Assembly: GCF_004028235.1 (NCBI RefSeq) | Contig: NZ_CP035037.1 | Span: 2,108,001 to 2,172,000, forward strand | DNA length: 64,000 nt | DNA from: Leucobacter muris | GTDB lineage: Bacteria; Actinomycetota; Actinomycetes; Actinomycetales; Microbacteriaceae | Reading direction: 5' to 3' | Part shown: in pieces, positions 54,791 through 61,907 of the stretch | Numbering within the stretch: position 1 is the first letter of the stretch | How the letters are laid out: each line of letters starts with the position of its first letter | Program-made: the position numbers and the translations under genes | The notes under the pieces: model-generated | Databases searched by the model: none | What the model was told of the DNA's origin: nothing | Seen by the model: the letters and a program-made list of their open reading frames with translations, nothing else

Positions 54791-56491
54791 TCACCCGCGC
54801 TCGTAGACCGGGGCTCCTCCGAAGAGCGTCAGATCGACGCGCAGCTCGGTGAGGCGCTCGGGGTCGACAGATGCGGGATCGCCGTCGAGCACCACCAGGT
54901 CGGCGACCTTGCCGGGCTCGAGCGACCCGCGCCACCGCTCGGCGAAGCTCTGCCTCGCGGCGTTCGTCGTGTACGCGCGCAGTGCCGTCTCGAGGCCGAC
55001 CCGCTGCTCGGGCCCCGACACCCGGCCCGTCGCCTTCGAGCGGCGCGTCATCATGCCGGCCACGCCCGCGAGCCAGTCCGGCGCGGTGACGGGGGCGTCC
55101 GAGCTCGCGCAGAACGTCGCCCCCGACTCCGCGGCCGATCGTGTGGGCCACTGCCTCGCCGAGAGCTCCTCGCCCACCACCGAGTCCATGAGGTCGGTGA
55201 TCTGGGCCTTGATGCCCGGGTTCATGTTCACGCCGTACCCGCGCTCGCCGAGCTGCGCGAGGCGCTCGTCCGAGATGAAGTCGCCGTGGATCACGTAGTG
55301 GCGGGCGTCGTCACGCGGGTGCCGCTCGTTCGCCTCGACGAAGGCGTCGACCGTGATGTCGATGCCGTGATCGCCCGTCACATGCACGCCCGCCTGCAGC
55401 CCCAGCCGGTGCACGGCGTCGATCGCCCGGCGCAGCTCGGCCTCCTGCAGCGGCTCCGAGGCACCGTGCACGCAGAGTGCGCCGTGCCCCTGCGACGGCC
55501 CGTAAGGCTCGTACATGTACGCGGTCTCGTTGGGAGGCACGCCGTCGGCGAACAGCTTGACGCCGATCACATTCAGCAGCCGCGGGTCGGTCTCGCCGAG
55601 ACCCGCCTGTTGCTCGCGCACGCGCGTCTCGAGGCGATCCGCCGTCTCCCCCATCGCGAGCGGCAGCATCAGCACCGAGACCCGCGCCGTCAGCTCCCCG
55701 CTCGCGACGAGCTCCTCGTAGGCGCGGATCGCGTCGCCCCCGAGCGCCCCGCCGAGCACCCCCTCGCCGCCCGGGCCGAGACCCGGCTCGGTGTACGCCG
55801 TGATGCCGAGCGCATTGAGCCGCCGCACCGCGTCGGCGATCGCGCGCTTGCGGGTCTCGTAGTCGGGTCGCGGGATGATCGACTGCACGAGATCCTGCGC
55901 TCCCTCGCGCAGGATCCCCGTCGGCTCGCCGCTCTCGTCGCGGTCGATCACGCCGCCGGCGGGCGCGACCGTGTCTCGGTCGACGCCCGCGAGGCGTAGC
56001 GCAGCGCTGTTGACGAGCACCATGTGGCCCGAGAAATCGGTGAGGCAGACGGGATGATCGGGCGAGACGCCGTCGATGTCGGAACGGTGCGGGATCGCGC
56101 GCTCGCCGTCGAGGCACTCGCGCAGGTAGCCCACGTCCCACCCCTGGCCGACGATCCAGTCGCCCGGCGGGGTCGTGCCGGCGGCGCCCCGCACCGTCTC
56201 CACGATCTCGGCGATCGAGCGCACCGCGGGGTACGACAGGTCGAGGGAGTACGGCGGGCTGCCGATGCCCCACGCCGCCCCGTGCAGATGGGAGTCGTCG
56301 ATGCCGGGGAGCACCGCCCTCCCCGCGAGCTCCACCACGCGGGTTCCCGGCCCGATGAGATCCGAGACCTCGTCGTCGCCGCCCGTCGCGAGCACCGCCC
56401 CGTCGCGCAGGGCGATCGCCTGCGCCACGGTGAACCCCTCATCGAGGGTGTAGACCCTGCCGCCCCGCAGTACGGTATCCGCGAACTCCAT
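54791..56491 (-). CDS. YtcJ-type metal-dependent amidohydrolase (copy 2)
   Basis: A 566-residue amidohydrolase: LRGGRVYTLDEGFTVAQA, metal motif LPGIDDSHLHGAAW (HLH), LTDFSGHMVLVNSAALRLAG, VHVTGDHGIDITVDAF and CASSDAPVTAPDW. The metal-binding histidines and aspartate are retained. ATG 56491 is preferred to GTG 56512 because GGGAGG lies seven bases before it. It follows an SDR gene by 17 bases in the same operon. Substrate unknown. Confidence 0.87.
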   Translation of the reverse strand: MEFADTVLRGGRVYTLDEGFTVAQAIALRDGAVLATGGDDEVSDLIGPGTRVVELAGRAVLPGIDDSHLHGAAWGIGSPPYSLDLSYPAVRSIAEIVETVRGAAGTTPPGDWIVGQGWDVGYLRECLDGERAIPHRSDIDGVSPDHPVCLTDFSGHMVLVNSAALRLAGVDRDTVAPAGGVIDRDESGEPTGILREGAQDLVQSIIPRPDYETRKRAIADAVRRLNALGITAYTEPGLGPGGEGVLGGALGGDAIRAYEELVASGELTARVSVLMLPLAMGETADRLETRVREQQAGLGETDPRLLNVIGVKLFADGVPPNETAYMYEPYGPSQGHGALCVHGASEPLQEAELRRAIDAVHRLGLQAGVHVTGDHGIDITVDAFVEANERHPRDDARHYVIHGDFISDERLAQLGERGYGVNMNPGIKAQITDLMDSVVGEELSARQWPTRSAAESGATFCASSDAPVTAPDWLAGVAGMMTRRSKATGRVSGPEQRVGLETALRAYTTNAARQSFAERWRGSLEPGKVADLVVLDGDPASVDPERLTELRVDLTLFGGAPVYERG

Positions 56492-56508
56492 CACGCCGCC
56501 TCCCGCCC

Positions 56509-57324
56509 TCACATGCCGACGTGCTCGAACGCCAGCGTCGGCAGATCGACCACGTGGGCGCCGCCGTCGGCCATGATCACGGCCCCGGTGATGTACGACG
56601 ACTCGTCCGAGCCGAGGAAGCGCACCACCGAGGCGATCTCCTCGGGCTCCCCCGCCCGCTTCAGCGGCACGTCGCGGGTCACGCGGCCGTAGGCCTCCTC
56701 GCGGCTCGCGATCTCGGGCACGTGCTCCATGAACTCGTCCATCTCGGCGTCGGCCATGGGGGTGCGCGTCCAGCCCGGGCAGACGGCGTTCACGCGCACG
56801 CCGTGCACGCCGTAGTCGCGGGCCATCGAGCGGGTGAGGCCGATGAGCGCGTGCTTCGTGGTGGTGTAACCGGCGACCTTCGGGCCCGCGAACACGCCCG
56901 CGAGCGACGAGATGACCACGATCTGCCCGCGGCTCTCGATGAGCGACGGCAGCGTCTCGCGTGACATCGTGAACGCCGTCGTCAGGTTCACGGTGATCGA
57001 CGACTCCCAGGTCTCGTCATCGGTGTCGCCCACCGGGTTGAAGCCGTGACCGCCGGCGTTGGCGATCAGCACGTCGATGCGGCCGAACCGCTCGAGGATC
57101 GCGGCGACCGCCGCGCGGGCCGACTCGCCGTCGGCCGCGTCCGCCGCGATCGCTGTGCCGCCGAGCCTCGCGGCGACCTCCTCGATGGGCCCGAGACGGC
57201 GGCCGATGAGCACGACGTGCGCGCCCTCGCTCGCGTAGCGCTCGGCGACGGCCGCGCCGATCCCGGTTCCGCCGCCCGTGATGACGACCACTCGTCCCTG
57301 AACACCGTCGTTCTGCTCTGCCAT
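56509..57324 (-). CDS. Short-chain dehydrogenase/reductase
   Basis: A 271-residue NAD(P)-dependent oxidoreductase with TGGGTGIG (nucleotide binding), NAGG, the catalytic Ser in VVISSLAG, and Tyr/Lys in YTTTK. The C-terminal SSYITGAVIMADGGAHV is typical of classical SDRs. It is the first gene of a two-gene operon with a YtcJ amidohydrolase and diverges from the copper amine oxidase gene. Oxidation of an alcohol intermediate is inferred. Confidence 0.92.
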   Translation of the reverse strand: MAEQNDGVQGRVVVITGGGTGIGAAVAERYASEGAHVVLIGRRLGPIEEVAARLGGTAIAADAADGESARAAVAAILERFGRIDVLIANAGGHGFNPVGDTDDETWESSITVNLTTAFTMSRETLPSLIESRGQIVVISSLAGVFAGPKVAGYTTTKHALIGLTRSMARDYGVHGVRVNAVCPGWTRTPMADAEMDEFMEHVPEIASREEAYGRVTRDVPLKRAGEPEEIASVVRFLGSDESSYITGAVIMADGGAHVVDLPTLAFEHVGM

Positions 57325-57447
57325 GAGGTTCCTTTCGCCCGAGGCCGGTTCTCGCGGGCCTCAGCGCCCGCTCTCCCCTCATCCTGACGGCTTCCCGGCG
57401 CGGCGACGAGGGGGTGGGCGCTCGCAGCCCATCACTCTTCCCGCTGA

Positions 57448-57579
57448 GTCAACTGCGGGGCGCCGTCGCGGACGGCCGCGGAGACCCCGCCGGGGGCATC
57501 GTTCCCCCAGCGTCAACCGCACAGCGCCCACGGTCAACGGCGGCCGCGCTTCGAGCTATCCAAATGCCAAGCCGCTTGG
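57448..57579. promoter_or_regulatory. Control region between SDR and copper amine oxidase genes
   Basis: The 306-base divergent gap holds GTCAAC followed by NGC three times (57448-57456, 57512-57520, 57533-57541) and the palindrome CCAAG-CCG-CTTGG (57567-57579) about 50 bases before the oxidase start. These are candidate regulator sites; no regulator gene is adjacent and no strong -35/-10 pair stands out. Confidence 0.4.
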
Positions 57580-57630
57580 GATGCTGAGAAGCGGATGTTC
57601 AGATCGGTCCCCACGACGAGGATGTTTTCA

Positions 57631-59715
57631 ATGACGCACGCCCCCGCCAGCCGGCACCTGCCCGACGCCACTCACACCCACGGCAAACGGGTGACCACAC
57701 TCGAGACGGCCGCGCATCCGCTCGACCCGCTCACGGGCGCCGAGATCGCCGAAGCCCGCCGCATCCTCGCCGAGGCCGACCACTTCACCGAGCACACGCG
57801 CGTGCCGCGCATGCTCCCCGTCGACCCCGCGAAGGCCGACCTCGCCGCGTGGCGCCCGGGCGATCCCCTCGACCGCCGCATCCGCGTCACGCTGCTCGAC
57901 CGCAGCACGGGTGTCGCATCCGAGGCGATCGTCGCCGTCACGCGCGGCGAGATCGACAGCCTGCGGGTGCTGCCCAACACCGAGGAGCCCTACGGCCAGC
58001 CGCAGTACCTCTTCGAGGAGTACGAGGACGCCGCCGCGATCGTGAAGGCCTCCCCCGAGTGGCAGGCCGCCATGCGGCGGCGCGGGCTCGAAGCGCACAT
58101 GGACCTCGCCTTCTGCTCGCCGCTCGCGCCCGGCTTCTTCGCCCGCGACGACGAGGTCGGCCGCCGCATCGTGCGCTCCCACACCTACCTGCGCTTCTCC
58201 GAGACCGACAGCCCCTGGGCCCACCCGATCGAGGGCCTCGTCGTGCACGTCGACCTCACCGAGCGCCGCGTGATCCGCATCGACGACGAGGGCGACGTGC
58301 CCGTGCCCGAGCAGCACGGCAACTACACCCTCGACGTGCAGGGGCCCGCCCGCACGAGCCTCAAGCCCATCGAGATCACCCAGCCCGAGGGCCCGTCGTT
58401 CTCGGTCGACGGCAGCCTCGTGCAGTGGGAGAACTGGAAGTTCCGAGTGGGCTTCACCCAGCAGGAGGGTCTGGTGCTCAACCAGATCTCCTTCCGCGAC
58501 GGCGACGAGGATCGCTCGGTCGCCCACCGCGCCAGCGTGCCCGAGATGGTCGTGCCCTACGGCGACACCTCGGTGAGCCGCTACTGGATCAGCTACTTCG
58601 ACGCCGGGGAGTACCTGCTCGGCAAGAACGCGAACTCGCTCGCGCTCGGCTGCGACTGCCTGGGCGTGATCCACTACTTCGACGCGTTCGTGCCCGACGA
58701 CCACGGCAACCCGGTGAGCATTCCGCAGGCCGTCTGCATGCACGAAGAGGACTACGGCATCCTCTGGAAGCACACCGACCTCGACGGCAACGCCGAGACG
58801 CGCCGCAGCCGACGCCTCGTCGTCAGCTACTTCGCCACGATCGGCAACTACGACTACGGCTTCTTCTGGTACTTCTACCTCGACGGCTCGATCCAGGTCG
58901 AGGCGAAGGCCACCGGCATCGTCTTCGCGGGCGCCGGCGTGCCCGGATCCGACAACCCGCACGCCCCCGAGATCGCACCCGGCATCTTCACGCCGGTGCA
59001 CCAGCACCTCTTCTGCGCGCGCATCGACGTCGCCGTCGACGGCGAGGACAACACCCTGCACGAGATCGAGGCTGTGCGCATCCCCACGGGGCCGGACAAC
59101 CCCCACGGCAACGCGTTCACCTGGTCGGACACGCAGCTGGCGAGCGAGCAGCAGGCGCAGCGCATCGCGAACGGCCTCACAGGCCGCGTCTGGGAGGTGC
59201 GATCAGCGCACCGCACGAACGCCGTGGGCAAGCCCACCGCCTACTGGCTGATCCCCGAGGGCAAGATGCTGCTCGCAGCGCAGCCCGAGTCGACGGTGCA
59301 CGGCCGCGCCAACTTCGCCACCCGGCACCTCTGGGGCACGCAGTACGACCCCGAGCAGCTCTACCCCGCCGGCTTCCATCCGGGCGCCCACGCCCCGGGC
59401 GCGGGTCTGCCCGAGTGGACGAGGGCCGACCGCTCGCTCGACGGCGAAGACCTCGTGCTGTGGCACGTCTTCGGCCCCACCCACATCCCGCGCCCCGAGG
59501 ACTGGCCGATCATGCCGGTCGACTACTCGGGTTTCTGGTTCAAGCCGCACGGCTTCCTCGACCAGAACCCCGCCATGAACCTTCCCGAGGACGCGCGAGC
59601 CGGGGCCGCGTGCGGCACCGACGCCGCGGGCGGCTGCTGCGCGCAAACCGGCTGCGGCTGCTGCGCGGGCGAGGCCTGCCGCTGCGGCGGCGCCGACTGC
59701 GCCTGCGGCAAGTAA
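57631..59715 (+). CDS. Copper-containing primary amine oxidase with C-terminal Cys-rich tail
   Basis: Oxidises primary amines such as tyramine or phenethylamine to aldehydes with NH3 and H2O2, using Cu and topaquinone. The 694 residues contain all key groups: the base Asp324 in YFDAGEYLLG, the topaquinone precursor Tyr407 in GNYDYG, and copper ligands His457 and His459 (VHQHLF) and His618 (PTHIPRP). Residues 661-694 form an unusual tail with ten cysteines (CGTDAAGGCC..., CGCC, CRC, CAC) like a small metallothionein. GAGG precedes ATG 57631; ATG 57595 is an alternative. It is followed by an amidohydrolase and an EthD gene. Confidence 0.92.
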   Translation: MTHAPASRHLPDATHTHGKRVTTLETAAHPLDPLTGAEIAEARRILAEADHFTEHTRVPRMLPVDPAKADLAAWRPGDPLDRRIRVTLLDRSTGVASEAIVAVTRGEIDSLRVLPNTEEPYGQPQYLFEEYEDAAAIVKASPEWQAAMRRRGLEAHMDLAFCSPLAPGFFARDDEVGRRIVRSHTYLRFSETDSPWAHPIEGLVVHVDLTERRVIRIDDEGDVPVPEQHGNYTLDVQGPARTSLKPIEITQPEGPSFSVDGSLVQWENWKFRVGFTQQEGLVLNQISFRDGDEDRSVAHRASVPEMVVPYGDTSVSRYWISYFDAGEYLLGKNANSLALGCDCLGVIHYFDAFVPDDHGNPVSIPQAVCMHEEDYGILWKHTDLDGNAETRRSRRLVVSYFATIGNYDYGFFWYFYLDGSIQVEAKATGIVFAGAGVPGSDNPHAPEIAPGIFTPVHQHLFCARIDVAVDGEDNTLHEIEAVRIPTGPDNPHGNAFTWSDTQLASEQQAQRIANGLTGRVWEVRSAHRTNAVGKPTAYWLIPEGKMLLAAQPESTVHGRANFATRHLWGTQYDPEQLYPAGFHPGAHAPGAGLPEWTRADRSLDGEDLVLWHVFGPTHIPRPEDWPIMPVDYSGFWFKPHGFLDQNPAMNLPEDARAGAACGTDAAGGCCAQTGCGCCAGEACRCGGADCACGK

Positions 59716-59726
59716 CGGCCGCGCCT

Positions 59727-59778
59727 CCGAGCCCGTCGCAGGCGCAGCATCGCCCGCACCTCTGCTCGACGGGCTCGG
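59727..59778 (+). terminator. Intercistronic hairpin after the amine oxidase gene
   Basis: CCGAGCCCGTCG (59727-59738) pairs perfectly with CGACGGGCTCGG (59767-59778) around a 28-base loop, before the next gene on the same strand. It may reduce read-through. Confidence 0.5.
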
Positions 59779-59818
59779 GGCACCACCGCTCACCCACCCA
59801 CACACCAAGGAGTCAACG

Positions 59819-61462
59819 ATGACCACTCAGCCCGAGCTGATCCTCACCGGGGGACGCATCTACACCGTCGATCCCGCGAACCCCTGGGCCGAGGCGATCG
59901 CGGTCGCCTCGGGCCGCATCGTCGCGGTCGGATCGGCCGCCGAGGTCGGCGCTCTCGCGCGCCCCGGCACCGAGGTGCGGCAGCTGGGCGGCGCCTTCGT
60001 CATGCCCGGCCTCATCGACGCGCACAACCACCACGCGATCGCCGGCGAGGAGGAGCTGTTCCAGCTGCGCCTGCCGATCGGCGCGCACCTCGACGGCATC
60101 GTTTCCGCCGTGCGCGAGCACGCCGCCGCCCTGCCCGAGGGCGCGTGGATCGTGGGCGGGCCGTGGGCGAGCGACCGCCTGGGCGAGATCAGCACGGCCG
60201 ACGCCCTGGCGCAGCTCGACGAGGCCGCCGGCGGGCGCCCCGTCATGCTCTCCGACGACTCGCACCACAACCGCTGGGTCAACTCGCGGGCACTCGAACT
60301 GGCGGGCGTCGAGGCCGGGCACGACGGCGTGGTGGTCGACGCCGACGGCCGCCTCACGGGCGTGCTGTTCGAAGCCGCCGGGATCCCGGTCGCCCGCGCG
60401 CACCGCGCCGCGGGCGGGCTCACCCCCGCGCAGGACCGCCAGGCGTCGCAGCGCGGCGTCGAGATCCTCAACTCGTTCGGTGTGACCGCGTTCCAGGACG
60501 CCGCGGTATCGGCGCCCACCCTCGAGGCGCTGCGCTCACTCGACGCGAGCGGCGACCTCAACGCCTGGGTCGTCTCGTCGATGCTCATCAACGACGACAT
60601 CTTCGGCTACACCCCCATCGGCGAGGATCTCGTCTTCGACGGCGAGCGGTACCGCACCGAGCACCACCGGCCCGACTTCGTGAAGATCTTCCTCGACGGC
60701 GTGCCGCCCACCCGCACGGGCGCCTTCATCGAGCCCTACCTGCCCGACGACGTGCACGGCGCGCACCACCACGGTGAGACCCTGCTGAAGCCCGAGGAGC
60801 TCACCGACTGGCTGCGCCGCGTCGCCCAGCGGGGCATCTCGGCGAAGATCCACTGCACGGGCGACGCCTCCGTGCACGCCGTGCTGAACTCGGTCGAGAC
60901 GCTGCGCCGCGAGGGCTTCTCCGACACGCGCTACCACGTCGCCCACGGCCAGTTCGTCCACCCCGACGACATCTCGCGCTTCGCCGAGCTGGGCGTCGTC
61001 GCCGAGATCTCGCCCTTCATCTGGGTGCCCGGTCCCATCGTCGACGCGATCCGCGAGGTGCTGCCGCGCGAGCGCGCCGACCGCATCCAGCCCAACCGCG
61101 ACCTGCTCGACGCGGGCGCCGTCGTGGCGGGTGGCTCGGACTGGCCGGTCTCGGTCTCGCCCAACGCGTGGGAGGGCATCCACGGCCTCGTCACCCGCGA
61201 GGATCCGAGCGGGCAGTACCCCGGCACGCTGTGGCCCGAGCAGGCGATCACCCTCGATGAGGCCATCGCCGCGTTCACCATCGGCGGCGCGAGCGCCCTC
61301 GGGATCTCGGACGAGACCGGTTCGCTCGAAGCCGGCAAGTCGGCCGACTTCGTGCTGCTGGATCGCGACCCCTTCGAGCGCCCCGCCGGGCAGCTCGTGC
61401 AGACCACCGTCGACGAGACCTGGTTCGCCGGTCGCCGCGTCTACGCGCGCGACGAGCAGTGA
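59819..61462 (+). CDS. YtcJ-type metal-dependent amidohydrolase (copy 3)
   Basis: A 547-residue amidohydrolase: LILTGGRIYTVDPANPWAEA, metal motif MPGLIDAHNHHAI (HNH in place of HxH), LSDDSHHNRWVNSRALELAG, KIHCTGDASVHAVLNSVE, VAGGSDWPVS and the C-terminal strand ADFVLLDRDPFE. AAGGAG lies seven bases before the ATG. It is transcribed with the copper amine oxidase and EthD genes. The three YtcJ proteins in the window are clearly related but not near-identical. Confidence 0.88.
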   Translation: MTTQPELILTGGRIYTVDPANPWAEAIAVASGRIVAVGSAAEVGALARPGTEVRQLGGAFVMPGLIDAHNHHAIAGEEELFQLRLPIGAHLDGIVSAVREHAAALPEGAWIVGGPWASDRLGEISTADALAQLDEAAGGRPVMLSDDSHHNRWVNSRALELAGVEAGHDGVVVDADGRLTGVLFEAAGIPVARAHRAAGGLTPAQDRQASQRGVEILNSFGVTAFQDAAVSAPTLEALRSLDASGDLNAWVVSSMLINDDIFGYTPIGEDLVFDGERYRTEHHRPDFVKIFLDGVPPTRTGAFIEPYLPDDVHGAHHHGETLLKPEELTDWLRRVAQRGISAKIHCTGDASVHAVLNSVETLRREGFSDTRYHVAHGQFVHPDDISRFAELGVVAEISPFIWVPGPIVDAIREVLPRERADRIQPNRDLLDAGAVVAGGSDWPVSVSPNAWEGIHGLVTREDPSGQYPGTLWPEQAITLDEAIAAFTIGGASALGISDETGSLEAGKSADFVLLDRDPFERPAGQLVQTTVDETWFAGRRVYARDEQ

Positions 61463-61482
61463 GCCGAGAACGGAGAACCCCC

Positions 61483-61794
61483 ATGCACAAGCTCACCGTG
61501 CTCTACCCCGAGCCCGCCGACCGCGCCGCGTTCCGCGAGTACTACCTGAACACGCACCTGCCGCTCTGCGCCCAGCTGCCCGGCGTGCAGGAGATCACCT
61601 ACGCCCTCGACATCTGCGAGCCGGGAGCGGGGCCGTACTTCGGCGTCTTCCAGGCGACGTTCGCCGACGAGGCGGCGCTCGGCGCGGCGCTCGCCTCGCC
61701 GGAGGGCCGGGCGGTCGAGGCCGACGTGCGGAACTACGCGACCGGCGGCGCGACCGTGTTCCCCTTCGAGGTGCAGACGCTGCCGCTCCCCTGA
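61483..61794 (+). CDS. EthD-family small protein
   Basis: A 103-residue ferredoxin-like (dimeric alpha-beta barrel) protein: HKLTVLYPEPADRAAFREYYLNTHLPLCAQLPGV is the typical EthD opening, and FEVQTLPLP ends it. EthD proteins often accompany oxidative degradation genes, acting as accessory proteins or small isomerases. CGGAG precedes the ATG. It lies 20 bases after the amidohydrolase in the same operon. Confidence 0.85.
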   Translation: MHKLTVLYPEPADRAAFREYYLNTHLPLCAQLPGVQEITYALDICEPGAGPYFGVFQATFADEAALGAALASPEGRAVEADVRNYATGGATVFPFEVQTLPLP

Positions 61795-61822
61795 GAACCG
61801 GTTCGGGGCCGGCCATGCGGCC

Positions 61823-61846
61823 GCGTCGCGCTCGGCTGCGCGACGC
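61823..61846. terminator. Hairpin between convergent EthD and sulfatase genes
   Basis: GCGTCGCGC (61823-61831) and GCGCGACGC (61838-61846) form a perfect 9-bp stem around TCGGCT, positioned to end both transcripts. Confidence 0.5.
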
Positions 61847-61907
61847 CTTGCCCGGCTCCCGGGCCGGCGCATCGCTCGGGCGGGCCGGCAGCCCCTCGGC
61901 GATCCGC

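Noticed and set aside
57595..57630. Earlier ATG (57595) as the copper amine oxidase start
   Set aside because: The spacing of its purine-rich stretch is too short and the added 12 residues have no family match; GAGG is well placed for 57631.
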